This document shows positions 35,619 to 45,275 of a stretch of 64,000 bases of DNA, piece after piece. Source of the DNA: Bacillota bacterium (GTDB lineage: Bacteria; Bacillota_I; Bacilli_A; RF39; UBA660). The stretch is from positions 62,001-126,000 of the forward strand of contig JAEYYH010000006.1 of assembly GCA_023430885.1 (NCBI GenBank), read 5' to 3'. The first letter of the stretch is position 1, and each line of letters starts with the position of its first letter. A program made the position numbers and the translations under genes. The notes below the pieces were generated by a model. The model saw nothing but the letters and a program-made list of their open reading frames with translations. It was not told the DNA's origin and made no database searches.

Positions 35619-36116
35619 ATGAATAAAAGAGAAGATTATTTAAGCTGGGATGAGTATTTTATGGCTATAGCAAAACTAACAGCTATGCGTAGTAAAGATC
35701 CTTCTACTCAAGTAGGGGCTTGTATAGTTGGTAATGACAATAGAATATTATCAGTAGGATATAATGGTACACCTAATGGTTTTAATGATGATGATTTTCC
35801 TTGGGATAGAGAAGGTGAACCTTTAGAGACAAAGTATTTATATGTTTGCCATGCTGAAAGAAATGCTATTTTGAATTTTAGAGGCAGCAGAAGAGAACTT
35901 GAGAATGCTAGAATATATGTAGCGTTATTTCCATGTAATGAATGTGCTAAAGAAATAATTCAATCTGGAATTAAAGAAGTTGTTTATATAAGTGATAAGT
36001 ACGCTGAAACAGATGAAGTTAAAGCTGCTAAACGTATGTTTAATGAATGTGGTGTTACTTATAATAAAATAAAACCAGAATATCAAGAAATTTTAACATT
36101 AGATTTAACTAAATAA
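35619..36116 (+). CDS. comEB: dCMP deaminase (ComEB family)
   Basis: 165 aa from ATG 35619, behind GGAGGAAATT; the upstream in-frame ATG at 35607 overlaps that SD. Zinc site: CHAERNAIL (His and catalytic Glu) and PCNECAKEI (two Cys), with SVGYNGTPNGF shaping the substrate pocket. Converts dCMP to dUMP, feeding thymidylate synthase encoded at 16.7 kb. Many homologues are allosterically controlled by dCTP/dTTP. A terminator follows directly. Confidence 0.93.
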   Translation: MNKREDYLSWDEYFMAIAKLTAMRSKDPSTQVGACIVGNDNRILSVGYNGTPNGFNDDDFPWDREGEPLETKYLYVCHAERNAILNFRGSRRELENARIYVALFPCNECAKEIIQSGIKEVVYISDKYAETDEVKAAKRMFNECGVTYNKIKPEYQEILTLDLTK

Positions 36117-36117
36117 T

Positions 36118-36146
36118 AAAGTTCTTTATTTTAAGAACTTTTTTTG
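36118..36146 (+). terminator. Terminator of comEB
   Basis: 9-bp stem AAAGTTCTT (36118-36126) / AAGAACTTT (36133-36141), 6-nt loop, then TTTT. Confidence 0.85.
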
Positions 36147-36176
36147 TTATAATTATTGAAGATAGGTAGTGTTTAT

Positions 36177-36542
36177 ATGAAGAGTAAGGGATTTACACTA
36201 GTAGAACTAATTGCCGTAGTTATTATAATAGGAGTACTACTATTAATAATTATTCCTAATGTTGCAAATACATTAAAAAAATCAGAAATTAAAACTTTTA
36301 CAGCTAGTGCCAAAGGTGTGCTTAGGGCTGCAACTGATTATTATGCATCAGATGAGGTTATTGTAACTGAAAGTGAGTGTATAGACGCAACAGCTGGTAT
36401 TATCAAATTTGATAAAGATTATCAAATAACAGGTGGGGAAATTTGTTATATAGATAATGAAGCATACTTAGATACAATAACAAATGGCAAATATTGTGCA
36501 ACAGGAAATAATGATGATTTGAAAGTTGAAATATGCAAATAG
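36177..36542 (+). CDS. Type IV prepilin-like protein (first of two paralogues)
   Basis: 121 aa from ATG 36177; an ORF start at 36156 would add seven residues but lacks a signal. The N-terminus KSKG/FTLVELIAVVIIIG is a classic class III signal: prepilin peptidase would cleave after Gly and methylate Phe, with Glu at mature position 5. A hydrophobic helix follows, then a short C-terminal domain with paired cysteines (ESECIDA, EICYID, KYCATG, EICK). It is nearly a minimal copy of the next gene's first 115 residues. No pilus assembly ATPase, platform or peptidase gene is in the window. Confidence 0.88.
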   Translation: MKSKGFTLVELIAVVIIIGVLLLIIIPNVANTLKKSEIKTFTASAKGVLRAATDYYASDEVIVTESECIDATAGIIKFDKDYQITGGEICYIDNEAYLDTITNGKYCATGNNDDLKVEICK

Positions 36543-36595
36543 TTTATTTAAGTAATATATAGTTATATCGAATTGAATGTATGGAGATGAATTTT

Positions 36596-37411
36596 ATGTT
36601 TATTAATAAGAAACTTAGTGATTTATTAAATAAAAAAAGTGGTTTTACTTTGGTTGAATTAATAGCAGTTATTATTATAATAGGGGTACTATTATTAATA
36701 ATTATTCCAAATGTTTCTGGTGTTCTTAAACGTGCAGAACAAAAAACATTTGCAGCTAGTGCTAAAGGTATTTTAAGAACAGCTAGTGATTACTTTGCAG
36801 AAGGCGAATTTACTGTTAATGAAGGTGAGTGCGTAAATGCTAATTCAGGAACTATTAAATTTGATAAAGATTATCAAATAACAGGTGGCCAGATTTGTTA
36901 TATAGATGGAACATCTTACTTAAAAAGAGTTACAAATGGTAAATACTGTGCAACAGGTAGTACAGATAATTTAACAGTAAAACTATGTGATGAAAGTGTT
37001 ACATTAACATTTAAAGTAGTGGATGCTTTTAACGATTATTTTGGTTATGTTGAAGGTAATAATAATAATATTTTTGTTGCTAACAGTAATGATTTTGCAC
37101 TTGTTAATGGTTATGGTAGTGGGGATGTTGCCGATCTTGTTATTGATGCTGATGCTGGTGACAATATAGGAACATATATAGATAGATATAAAAATACTGG
37201 TTATGTAGAATATTATTATAATGGCAATTATCATGATGAAACTATGACATATTATAATCTTTGGAATATAGAGGATACAGAAAGAGGCAACTGCTTTGAG
37301 ATGGTTCCTGTTGTATGGGACAAGCCTTTTGACTCAAGTACTATAGTAGATGTTGATACAACATATACAGTAGTAGCTTTAGGGGCAGCCTATACTTGTG
37401 AAGAACCATAA
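36596..37411 (+). CDS. Type IV prepilin-like protein with extra C-terminal domain (second paralogue)
   Basis: 271 aa from ATG 36596, behind GGAGATGA; the ATG at 36581 overlaps this SD. Long leader (NKKLSDLLNKKSG) then FTLVELIAVIIIIG. Residues about 20-125 closely match the preceding gene: IKFDKDYQITGG.ICYID and TNGKYCATG are shared almost word for word. From about 130 it carries a unique 140-residue domain (YFGYVEGNNNN, ANSNDFALVNGYGSGD, YYYNGNYHDE) which looks like a beta-rich, Tyr/Asn-rich display module with ending CEEP. Suggests a tandem duplication in which a pilin core presents variable modules. Confidence 0.88.
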   Translation: MFINKKLSDLLNKKSGFTLVELIAVIIIIGVLLLIIIPNVSGVLKRAEQKTFAASAKGILRTASDYFAEGEFTVNEGECVNANSGTIKFDKDYQITGGQICYIDGTSYLKRVTNGKYCATGSTDNLTVKLCDESVTLTFKVVDAFNDYFGYVEGNNNNIFVANSNDFALVNGYGSGDVADLVIDADAGDNIGTYIDRYKNTGYVEYYYNGNYHDETMTYYNLWNIEDTERGNCFEMVPVVWDKPFDSSTIVDVDTTYTVVALGAAYTCEEP

Positions 37412-37436
37412 TCTCATATATATTTAATAAAAAAAT

Positions 37437-37463
37437 AAAATCTACTTTTTAGTAGATTTTTTC
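37437..37463 (+). terminator. Terminator of the prepilin pair
   Basis: 10-bp stem AAAATCTACT (37437-37446) / AGTAGATTTT (37451-37460), loop TTTT, then TTC and further T residues. Confidence 0.88.
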
Positions 37464-37508
37464 TTTTATCAAACAAATGTTCATGATATAATTATATTGG
37501 GTGATGAT

Positions 37509-38720
37509 ATGGAAAGAATTATATTTCATATAGATGTTAATAATGCTTTTTTATCATGGAGTGCAGTAGATTTACTTAGAAATGGTTCGAAGGTTGATAT
37601 TAGAGAAACTTATGCAGTTATAGGTGGCGATGAAAAAACTAGGAATGGTATAGTTCTTGCTAAAAGTATGCCGGCCAAGAAAGTAGGAATTGTAACAGCA
37701 GAGACTTTATATAGTGCTAAAAAAAAGTGCAAGTTCTTACATGTATATCCTCCAAATTTTACTGTTTATCAAGAAATGAGTAATAAACTATTTAAATTAT
37801 TAAGTGAATATTCGCCAGACATTGAAGTAGCTTCAATTGATGAATGCTATTTAGATTATGGTAAAGTAAAAGGCTTATATGGTGATCAAGAGCAGTTTGC
37901 ATACAAACTAAAAGATCGCGTGAAAAATGAACTAGGTTTTACTGTTAATATTGGTATAGCTAACAATAAATTATGTGCTAAAATGGCGAGTGACTTTTCT
38001 AAACCAGATAAAGTTCACACTTTATATTCTTTTGAAGTAAAGGAAAAAATGTGGCCACTTCCAGTAGGAGAATTATTTGGAATAGGAAAACAAACAGTTC
38101 CTAAATTACAAGCAATAGGAATAGAAAAAATAGCCGATTTAGCTAATTATGATTTATTAAGACTATCTAGATATTTTAAAAATCAAGCACCAAGAATGGT
38201 TGATATTGCAAATGGTATAGATAATAGTGTAGTTGATTCTAGTACTTATATTCCGAAAGGAATAGGTCATGAGTTTACACTTATTACAGATGTAACAAAT
38301 AAAGAAGAGTTATATAAAGAATTATTTTTACTTTCAGAAATGGTTGGTAAAAGACTTAGAAAACAAAAACAATATGCTAATGTAATATGTGTTATTTTAA
38401 AAGATAACTTTTTCAAGAGAAAAAGTCATCAAAGAAAATTAAAGAATGCTACTAATATCACTAGTGAAATATATAGTATTTCAAAAGAAATACTTGATAG
38501 TTTTTATGAGGGACAAGCAGTTAGATTAATCGGGATAAGACTAGATGACTTAACAGATTCTTCTCCTTATCAAACATCTTTATTTGATAATATAGAAAAA
38601 AGAGATAAAGAAGAAAAAATTGATAAAGTTATTGATGAAATAAATAAAAAAATAGGAAAGAATGCTATAAAAAAAGCTAGTCTTATTCAAAATGATATTC
38701 GAAGAAAAGATTTATCATAA
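37509..38720 (+). CDS. dinB: Y-family DNA polymerase (DinB/Pol IV-like)
   Basis: 403 aa from ATG 37509, behind GGGTGAT; an upstream TTG at 37497 is not needed. Palm motif IIFHIDVNNAFLSW with catalytic Asp, the SIDECYLDYG motif with the second acidic pair, an FGIGKQTVPKL HhH-like thumb and the little-finger domain. C-terminal QTSLFD (about 362-367) fits the beta-clamp binding consensus. Performs translesion synthesis, error-prone. The insert SMPAKKVGIVTAETLYSAKKKC is typical of this Bacillota branch. Confidence 0.92.
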   Translation: MERIIFHIDVNNAFLSWSAVDLLRNGSKVDIRETYAVIGGDEKTRNGIVLAKSMPAKKVGIVTAETLYSAKKKCKFLHVYPPNFTVYQEMSNKLFKLLSEYSPDIEVASIDECYLDYGKVKGLYGDQEQFAYKLKDRVKNELGFTVNIGIANNKLCAKMASDFSKPDKVHTLYSFEVKEKMWPLPVGELFGIGKQTVPKLQAIGIEKIADLANYDLLRLSRYFKNQAPRMVDIANGIDNSVVDSSTYIPKGIGHEFTLITDVTNKEELYKELFLLSEMVGKRLRKQKQYANVICVILKDNFFKRKSHQRKLKNATNITSEIYSISKEILDSFYEGQAVRLIGIRLDDLTDSSPYQTSLFDNIEKRDKEEKIDKVIDEINKKIGKNAIKKASLIQNDIRRKDLS

Positions 38721-38770
38721 TACTTACAGTTATCAAAAATAAATGATATAATAATATTAGGTGGTACTAA

Positions 38771-39256
38771 ATGAAAGATAAAAGGGATTTTATTAATAAT
38801 ATTAAGAATTTTTTTTCACGCAAGAATGTTTTGATTATCAAACTAAGCATAATGGCAGTTGTATTATTATTTATAGTATTCGGATTTGTTTTTAATAAAA
38901 TGAATCTATTTGTAAAAGTAGATCTTAAGGAATCTTTAGAAAAAATGGCAACTGATTTTTATGAAAATTTCTATTATAATCAGGTCGAACAACTAGAAAA
39001 TGCTGAAGTTGATAAGACAAAATTTTTAGAAGAATTTAAAACTGTAGGTATTAAGATAAGTTTAAATAATTTAGAAGAATATGATGATGGTAAATATGTA
39101 GAAGAAATAGCAAAATTTGTTAATTCAAAAACAAAAACACCTTGTAACAAATATAATACTAGAGCAATTATTTATCCAAAAGAGCCATACGGTAAAACAG
39201 ATTATGAAATAGAAATAAATTTAGAGTGTGAAACTGGTACTAATATTAGTAAATAA
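38771..39256 (+). CDS. Single-pass membrane protein with extracytoplasmic domain, unknown
   Basis: 161 aa. A basic N-terminal part (about 1-22) and one hydrophobic helix (about 22-43) orient the remaining 118 residues outward. That part has a helix (ESLEKMATDFYENFYYNQVEQLE) and a beta segment with two cysteines (TPCNKYN, NLECETG). Family not recognised. AGGTGGTACTAAATG sets the start. It follows dinB by 50 bases and ends in a bidirectional terminator. Confidence 0.7.
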   Translation: MKDKRDFINNIKNFFSRKNVLIIKLSIMAVVLLFIVFGFVFNKMNLFVKVDLKESLEKMATDFYENFYYNQVEQLENAEVDKTKFLEEFKTVGIKISLNNLEEYDDGKYVEEIAKFVNSKTKTPCNKYNTRAIIYPKEPYGKTDYEIEINLECETGTNISK

Positions 39257-39288
39257 AAAAGATTATTTTTTTAAAAATAATCTTTTTT
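39255..39288. terminator. Bidirectional terminator
   Basis: 16-bp perfect stem AAAAAAGATTATTTTT (39255-39270) / AAAAATAATCTTTTTT (39273-39288). Serves the membrane protein gene (+) and the HAD gene (-). Confidence 0.85.
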
Positions 39289-39781
39289 GATGTAATAAAC
39301 TATTTAGTTTATCTAAAGCAAGTAAATATTCATTTTCAGTAAATCCTTCTTCAAAACTTGTTTTAATATATCTATCATTAAACTCTTTTGGGTCACAGCC
39401 ATCGTCTAGAATAATAAATGGATGATCTAGTGGATAATTATTTTCTATAAGCCATAGTCTTACTTCATCACCAATACCGGTATTTAAAATAGGTACATCG
39501 CCTAAAACATTTATTTGTAAATCCAAACCGGAATTTATCAAAACTTTTTTGGTAGTAAAATCATTATTTTTACTTGTGTGTTTACGCCAAGAACTAGTAA
39601 CTACTATATCAGATTTTGTCTTTAAGCATAATTTATTTAACAAATTAATAGCTTCAATATTATTTACTTTCATATCTTCTTCATGATAAAACTTACCACA
39701 AAGTTTGTCATTTTCATAATAATAGAATCTAGTATTTATAACACCATCAAAATCTAAGAAAACAATTGGATTTGTTTGCAT
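39263..39781 (-). CDS. HAD-superfamily protein (Swiss-army-knife RNA-repair HAD type)
   Basis: 172 aa from the ATG beginning at 39781, preceded by AGGTGATT on the minus strand. PIVFLDFDGVIN (motif I Asp pair), VVTSSWRKHT (motif II Ser) and FIILDDGCDP (motif IV acidic pair) match the HAD domain found in Swiss-army-knife RNA repair proteins and many stand-alone bacterial homologues. Substrate unknown; phosphatase activity is likely. No cap domain. Confidence 0.78.
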   Translation of the reverse strand: MQTNPIVFLDFDGVINTRFYYYENDKLCGKFYHEEDMKVNNIEAINLLNKLCLKTKSDIVVTSSWRKHTSKNNDFTTKKVLINSGLDLQINVLGDVPILNTGIGDEVRLWLIENNYPLDHPFIILDDGCDPKEFNDRYIKTSFEEGFTENEYLLALDKLNSLLHQKRLFLKK

Positions 39782-39884
39782 AATAATCACCTAGTGCTAT
39801 TATAAAGCAAGAAGTAAATAAATTCAATATAATGTTCTCAAACCATCTTTTTATGGTACAATTATATAGTAAATGGAGGATGCT

Positions 39885-42047
39885 ATGAATACAGATATTA
39901 TAAAAGAAATTAGTAATGATTTAAAAATAAAAGCTAGCCAGGTAGAGGCAGTATTAAAACTTTTAGAAGATGGTAATACTATACCATTTATTGCTAGATA
40001 TCGAAAAGAAGCTACCGGGGCTTTAGATGAAGAACAAATAAGAAGTATTAATGAGGTATATGAATATCAAGTTAATTTATTAAAAAGAAAAGAAGATGTT
40101 ATTAGACTTATTGATGAAAAAGGGTTAATGACTGATGAATTAAAACAAAAAATAATGAATTCTGTTAAACTTGTTGAAGTTGAGGATTTATATAGACCAT
40201 ATAAAGAAAAGAAAAAGACTAAAGCAACAGAAGCTATTAAAAACGGTCTTGAACCACTTGCTAATTTGATTTTAGGATTTCCAACTATTGGAAATATTGA
40301 TTCTTTAGTAAGTAAGTTTATTAATGAAGAAGTAAAAACTAAAGAAGATGCTATTCAAGGAGCAGGATATATAATTGCTGAAAATATAAGTGATAATGCA
40401 GCTTATCGTAAATGGATAAGAAGTTATACTTATAGAACTGGGATGATTGTATGTAAAGTAAAAAAAGATGCAGCTGATGAGAAGAAAACATATGAAATGT
40501 ACTATGACTATACTGAAAAAGTTAATGAGATTAAGAGTCATAGAATTCTTGCAGTAAATAGAGCAGAAAATGAAAAAGTTATTACAGTAAACATTAAACT
40601 AAATGTTGAAGAAGTACTTAGCTATTTAGAAAGTAAAATAATAATACATGAAAATAGTTTTGTTACTGATATAGTAAAGGATGCAATTAATGATTCATAT
40701 AAGAGACTAATAAGTCCTTCTATTGAAAGAGAAATTAGAAGTGATTTAACAGAAAAAGCTGAAGAAGCTGCCATAGATAATTTTAGTCAGAATTTAGAAA
40801 GTTTATTATTACAACCACCTATGAAGGACAAAATAGTACTTGGATTTGACCCGGCTTTTAGAACAGGTTGTAAATTAGCAGTTATTGATTATACGGGTAA
40901 AAGAATTAAGGTAGAGAAAATCTATCCACACGAACCAGTTAATAAATATGACGAAGCTAAAAAGATAACTATAGATTTAATTAATAAATATAATGTAGAT
41001 ATTATTGCTATTGGTAATGGTACAGCATCAAGAGAAAGTGAAGCTTTTATAGTTAATGTTATAAAGGAAATAAATAGAAAAGTAGAGTATATTATAGTAA
41101 GTGAAGCAGGGGCTTCAGTTTATAGTGCTAGTAAACTTGCTATTGAAGAATTTCCTGATTTACATGTTGAAGAAAGAAGTGCCATTAGTATTGGTAGAAG
41201 ACTTCAAGATCCCCTTGCAGAATTAGTTAAGATAGATCCAGAAAGTATTGGGGTAGGTTTGTATCAACATGATGTATCTAATAAAAAACTATCCGAAAGT
41301 TTAGATTTTGTTGTATCTAAAGCGGTTAATAGTGTAGGCGTTAACATTAATACAGCATCGTCTTCACTTCTTAAATATGTATCTGGTATTACAAAAAAGA
41401 ATATCGATAAAATAATTGAATACAGAGATTCAAAGGGAAAAATCAAATCAAGAGAAGAAATTAAGAAAATGAAACTTATGAGTGACAAGGTTTATGAACA
41501 AGCAATAGGTTTCTTAAGAGTAATTGATGGAGATAATATTTTAGATGTAACTGGAATTCATCCAGAAAGTTATAAAATAACTAAGAAACTTTTAGAAGAA
41601 TTAGAAATGTCTACAAATGATATTGGTTCTAAGAATTTAATTGATAAATTAAATACGGTAAATACTGAAGAAATGGCTAAAAAATTAGCAACAGATGTAT
41701 ATACTCTAGAAGATATAATTAAGTCTTTACAAAAGCCTAATAGAGATCCACGTGATGAAATGCCGAAACCTTTATTAAAGAGTGATATACTTCATATTGA
41801 AGATTTAAAAAATGGTATGAAATTACAAGGAACAGTTAGAAATGTTGTAGACTTTGGAGCTTTTATAGATATTGGTCTTCATAATGATGGATTAGCTCAT
41901 ATATCAAAACTTACAAATAGATATATTAAGCACCCAAGTGATGTATTAAGTGTTGGTGATATAGTTGATTGTTATGTAATTGATATAAATATTGAAAAAG
42001 AGAAAGTTGCTTTATCATTAATGGATCCAAATAAGAATAATATATAG
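39885..42047 (+). CDS. tex: Tex-family RNA-binding transcription accessory protein
   Basis: 720 aa from ATG 39885, behind GGAGGATGCT; the ATG at 39873 overlaps the SD. Architecture: N-terminal helical Tex domain (FIARYRKEATGALDEEQIR), YqgF/RNase H-like domain (LGFDPAFRTGCKLAVIDYTG), HhH tandem (SVGVNINTASSSLLKYVSGI, then EYRDSKGKIKSREEIKKM) and C-terminal S1 domain (GTVRNVVDFGAFIDIGLHNDGLAHISKL). Tex proteins bind RNA and RNA polymerase and influence transcription and stress resistance. Seventeen bases separate it from the ABC transporter gene, so they may share a transcript. Confidence 0.95.
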   Translation: MNTDIIKEISNDLKIKASQVEAVLKLLEDGNTIPFIARYRKEATGALDEEQIRSINEVYEYQVNLLKRKEDVIRLIDEKGLMTDELKQKIMNSVKLVEVEDLYRPYKEKKKTKATEAIKNGLEPLANLILGFPTIGNIDSLVSKFINEEVKTKEDAIQGAGYIIAENISDNAAYRKWIRSYTYRTGMIVCKVKKDAADEKKTYEMYYDYTEKVNEIKSHRILAVNRAENEKVITVNIKLNVEEVLSYLESKIIIHENSFVTDIVKDAINDSYKRLISPSIEREIRSDLTEKAEEAAIDNFSQNLESLLLQPPMKDKIVLGFDPAFRTGCKLAVIDYTGKRIKVEKIYPHEPVNKYDEAKKITIDLINKYNVDIIAIGNGTASRESEAFIVNVIKEINRKVEYIIVSEAGASVYSASKLAIEEFPDLHVEERSAISIGRRLQDPLAELVKIDPESIGVGLYQHDVSNKKLSESLDFVVSKAVNSVGVNINTASSSLLKYVSGITKKNIDKIIEYRDSKGKIKSREEIKKMKLMSDKVYEQAIGFLRVIDGDNILDVTGIHPESYKITKKLLEELEMSTNDIGSKNLIDKLNTVNTEEMAKKLATDVYTLEDIIKSLQKPNRDPRDEMPKPLLKSDILHIEDLKNGMKLQGTVRNVVDFGAFIDIGLHNDGLAHISKLTNRYIKHPSDVLSVGDIVDCYVIDINIEKEKVALSLMDPNKNNI

Positions 42048-42063
42048 TTATGGGAGAGAATAA

Positions 42064-44370
42064 ATGTTAGAATTAAAAGGTATAAATAAAAGTTACAAAA
42101 CTGGTGATTTCATTCAACATGCTTTAAAAGATGTTAACTTAAAATTTAGAGAAAACGAGTTTGTAGCTATTTTAGGACCATCTGGTAGTGGTAAAACAAC
42201 TTTACTAAATATCATTGGTGGTTTAGATAAATATGATTCAGGAGATTTAATAATAAATAATAAATCTACTAAAAAGTTTAAGAAAAAAGATTGGGATGCT
42301 TATCGTAATAATTGCATTGGCTTTATTTTTCAAAGTTACAATTTAATTACACATATTAGTGTTTTAGATAATGTTGAAATGGGTATGACTTTAAGTGGTA
42401 TTAGTAAGCGCAAAAGAAAAGCAAAGGCTTTAGAACTTTTAAAAAAAGTTGGTTTAAAAGATCATGCTCATAAAAGACCAAATCAATTATCTGGTGGGCA
42501 AATGCAGAGAGTTGCTATTGCAAGAGCACTAGCTAATAATCCAAGTGTTATTTTAGCGGATGAACCAACAGGAGCGCTAGATTCAAAAACAAGTATTCAA
42601 ATAATGGAACTTATAAAAGAAATATCTAAAGATAAGTTAGTTATTATGGTTACTCATAATCCGGATCTTGCTGAAGAGTATGCTAACCGTGTTGTTGAGT
42701 TCAAAGATGGCCAGTTAACAAGTGATTCTAATCCAATTAAGGATACTGAAAAAAATGACTTTCAGTTTAAAATTAAAAAAACTAAAATGAGTTTTTTAAC
42801 AGCACTTAACTTATCATTTAACAATATTAAGACTAAGAAGGGTAGAACTATACTTACTTCTTTTGCATCATCAATTGGTATAATTGGTATTGCATTAATT
42901 TTAGCTTTATCAAATGGTTTTCAACTTCAAATAGATAAGTTTGAAAAAGATACTTTGGCGCAAATGCCTATTGTCATTATGCCACAAGTAACTGTAACTG
43001 ATGAAGAAACACAAAAAGAAATTATGAATGAGCATTCCACTGATGAAGAATCATATAGTGATAAAGAAACATTAACTGCTTTAATTTCTTATGATAGTAT
43101 TACTCATAAGAATAAAATTAATATGGATTTTATGAATTATTTAGAAGATGTTGATAGTTCTTTAATTGGAGGTTTAAGCTATAGTAGAAGTACTAATTTA
43201 AACCTACTTATGAAAGATGCTGATAATAAAATAACAGATGTGCAATCAAGTTTGTTATTTCCACTTCCTGAATCAGTTAGTGGTGAAGAAGATGCTGTAA
43301 TAACTGATAATTTTGAAGTTATATATGGAAAAATGAGTAAAGAATATAATGAATTAGTTTTATTAGTTAATGCTAATAATAAACTAGATGTCACTACTTT
43401 AGAAACTCTTGGTTATGACAAAGATGCGGAAGTTTCTTTCGATGATATTCTAGGTAAAGAAATTAAGGTAGTATTAAATGATGACTATTATACTGAGAAT
43501 AATGGTATGTTTAGTATCGTTGGTGACTTTGATAAAGCTTATAATAGTAAAAACAGTATAACTTTAAAAATAACAGGAATTATAAGAGGAAAAGAAGGAA
43601 ATAAATTTGCTCAATATAGTGGCACAGGTCTTTGTTATAAAGAAGCATTAATGGATAAAGTTATGAGCATTAACACTAATTCAAGTATTGTTACTACTCA
43701 AATGAATGCTTCATATAATGTTCTTACAGGAGTTAAAATGGATTTAACTACTGAAGAAGGAATAGCAATGAAAGAACAAACTCTTTCATACCTTGGCGCA
43801 GTTAGTGCTCCTTCATATATTCAAATATTTCCAAAAGATTTTGACTCTAAAACTAATTTACTTAGTTATTTAGATGATTACAATGAAGGTAAGAGCGAAG
43901 AAAGTAAAATTATATATACAGATTATGCAGATACAATTACTTCACTTGCAGGTAATATAATGGATGCAATAACAATTGTTCTTATATCATTCTCAGCTAT
44001 AAGCTTAATCGTATCATCTATTATGATAGGTATAATTATGTATATCAGCGTTCTTGAAAGAACAAAAGAAATTGGTATATTAAAAGCATTAGGTGCTAGA
44101 AATAAAGATATTACTAGAGTATTTAATGCTGAAACATTTATAATAGGTCTTTTCTCAGGATTATTAGGTTTAGGAGTAGCACAATTACTTTGCATTCCAG
44201 CTAATATCATAATAGAGAAATTAACTGATCTAGAAAATGTTGCTCAGCTTAATATAATACATGCACTTTTACTTTTATTAGTAAGTATAACTTTAACTTT
44301 AATTGGTGGATTTATACCAGCTAAAATAGCTAGTAAGAAAGATCCAGTTGAGGCTTTGAGAACAGAATAA
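42064..44370 (+). CDS. Fused ABC exporter: MacB-type ATPase plus FtsX-like permease
   Basis: 768 aa, both parts in one chain. Residues 1-225: ATPase with Walker A GPSGSGKTT, Q-loop FIFQSYNL, signature LSGGQMQRVAIARA, Walker B VILADEPTGALD and H-loop VTHNPD, of the LolD/MacB class. From about 255: one membrane helix (GIIGIALILALSNGFQ), a roughly 380-residue extracytoplasmic domain, then three C-terminal helices with the FtsX motif RTKEIGILKALGARNKDI. Type VII ABC systems work mechanically to export peptides, lipids or antimicrobials. No cognate sensor kinase is next to it, so the substrate is open. Confidence 0.93.
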   Translation: MLELKGINKSYKTGDFIQHALKDVNLKFRENEFVAILGPSGSGKTTLLNIIGGLDKYDSGDLIINNKSTKKFKKKDWDAYRNNCIGFIFQSYNLITHISVLDNVEMGMTLSGISKRKRKAKALELLKKVGLKDHAHKRPNQLSGGQMQRVAIARALANNPSVILADEPTGALDSKTSIQIMELIKEISKDKLVIMVTHNPDLAEEYANRVVEFKDGQLTSDSNPIKDTEKNDFQFKIKKTKMSFLTALNLSFNNIKTKKGRTILTSFASSIGIIGIALILALSNGFQLQIDKFEKDTLAQMPIVIMPQVTVTDEETQKEIMNEHSTDEESYSDKETLTALISYDSITHKNKINMDFMNYLEDVDSSLIGGLSYSRSTNLNLLMKDADNKITDVQSSLLFPLPESVSGEEDAVITDNFEVIYGKMSKEYNELVLLVNANNKLDVTTLETLGYDKDAEVSFDDILGKEIKVVLNDDYYTENNGMFSIVGDFDKAYNSKNSITLKITGIIRGKEGNKFAQYSGTGLCYKEALMDKVMSINTNSSIVTTQMNASYNVLTGVKMDLTTEEGIAMKEQTLSYLGAVSAPSYIQIFPKDFDSKTNLLSYLDDYNEGKSEESKIIYTDYADTITSLAGNIMDAITIVLISFSAISLIVSSIMIGIIMYISVLERTKEIGILKALGARNKDITRVFNAETFIIGLFSGLLGLGVAQLLCIPANIIIEKLTDLENVAQLNIIHALLLLLVSITLTLIGGFIPAKIASKKDPVEALRTE

Positions 44371-44411
44371 AGAAAACAAATGTAAAGAAACAAACATTTG
44401 TTTTCTTTTTA
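44371..44411 (+). terminator. Terminator of the ABC exporter gene
   Basis: 13-bp stem AGAAAACAAATGT (44371-44383) / ACATTTGTTTTCT (44394-44406), then TTTT. Confidence 0.88.
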
Positions 44412-44447
44412 ATATATTTTTGCTATAATTAAGTTAGGTGATATGAT

Positions 44448-45275
44448 ATGACAATAAATGAAGCAAAAGATTTTTATAAAACAGACACTAGACAGTATGA
44501 TTTTAATTGTCGTGAGAACTTTAAACCATGGTTTAAGAAAGCTTTTAAAGATGGAGAAAATAGCTATCTAAATATTGATGGATTAAATAAACTTGTAAAT
44601 AAAATAGTCTCATGGTATGAGTTTAAATTTCCTAATATAGAGTTAGATAAGCCAGGCTGCGTAGATACTAGATTTGAAAATACTCCAGATATATCATCTT
44701 ATATGGATAATGAACAATTTAGGTATAGGCTTACACATGATGAAAGAGAAACTATGGATTGTAATTATCGTACTGGCAGTGGATATTTAGGACATGATGG
44801 AAAATGGTATGCCGGTATTAAATTATCAAAAAATGGTGTGGAGATATGGGATATATCTATATCTATGGATGGAAAACTTGCTTCAAGTACTAGGAAAAAA
44901 TATCATATTCCAGTTGAAACTATTGAACAGTTTTATGAAGCACTAAGATTTAGTGATGAATTTGATTTAGAACATACGAAAGCATGTATAGAACTTCATA
45001 AAAGTGATACTATGCTTAGAAATTTTATTATAGATGCTGTAAGAAATGGTTTACTTTATTCAAGTAATACAACACCAGAATATGGAAAATTTAGAGTAGA
45101 TCAATTTACCAAAGATATGTTAGATCTTTATCCTGATATATATTTAGATGCTAGGTGCAATAATGAACTAATTGTTCCGGAGATTATAGAAGATAAAGTA
45201 GAACAAAGAGGTTTTATAAAAAGATTAATAGGGAGGGGAAAAAATGAAGAAAGTAGTAATATCAGGAAGTACTAA
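44448..45275 (+). CDS. Hypothetical soluble protein overlapping the next gene
   Basis: 275 aa, not recognised. Soluble and charged, with aromatic-rich patches (RENFKPWFKKAFKDG, SWYEFKFPNIEL, GKWYAGIKLSKNGVEIWDISI). The sequence DCNYRTGSGYLGHDGKWYAG looks like a structured loop. The C-terminus is basic (KRLIGRGKNEESSNIRKY). Its last 32 bases overlap the following gene, whose SD AGGGAGGGG is inside its coding sequence, so they are coupled. Neighbours (deoxyribosyltransferase-like, NUDIX) suggest a nucleotide-related operon, but this is guilt by association only. Confidence 0.7.
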   Translation: MTINEAKDFYKTDTRQYDFNCRENFKPWFKKAFKDGENSYLNIDGLNKLVNKIVSWYEFKFPNIELDKPGCVDTRFENTPDISSYMDNEQFRYRLTHDERETMDCNYRTGSGYLGHDGKWYAGIKLSKNGVEIWDISISMDGKLASSTRKKYHIPVETIEQFYEALRFSDEFDLEHTKACIELHKSDTMLRNFIIDAVRNGLLYSSNTTPEYGKFRVDQFTKDMLDLYPDIYLDARCNNELIVPEIIEDKVEQRGFIKRLIGRGKNEESSNIRKY

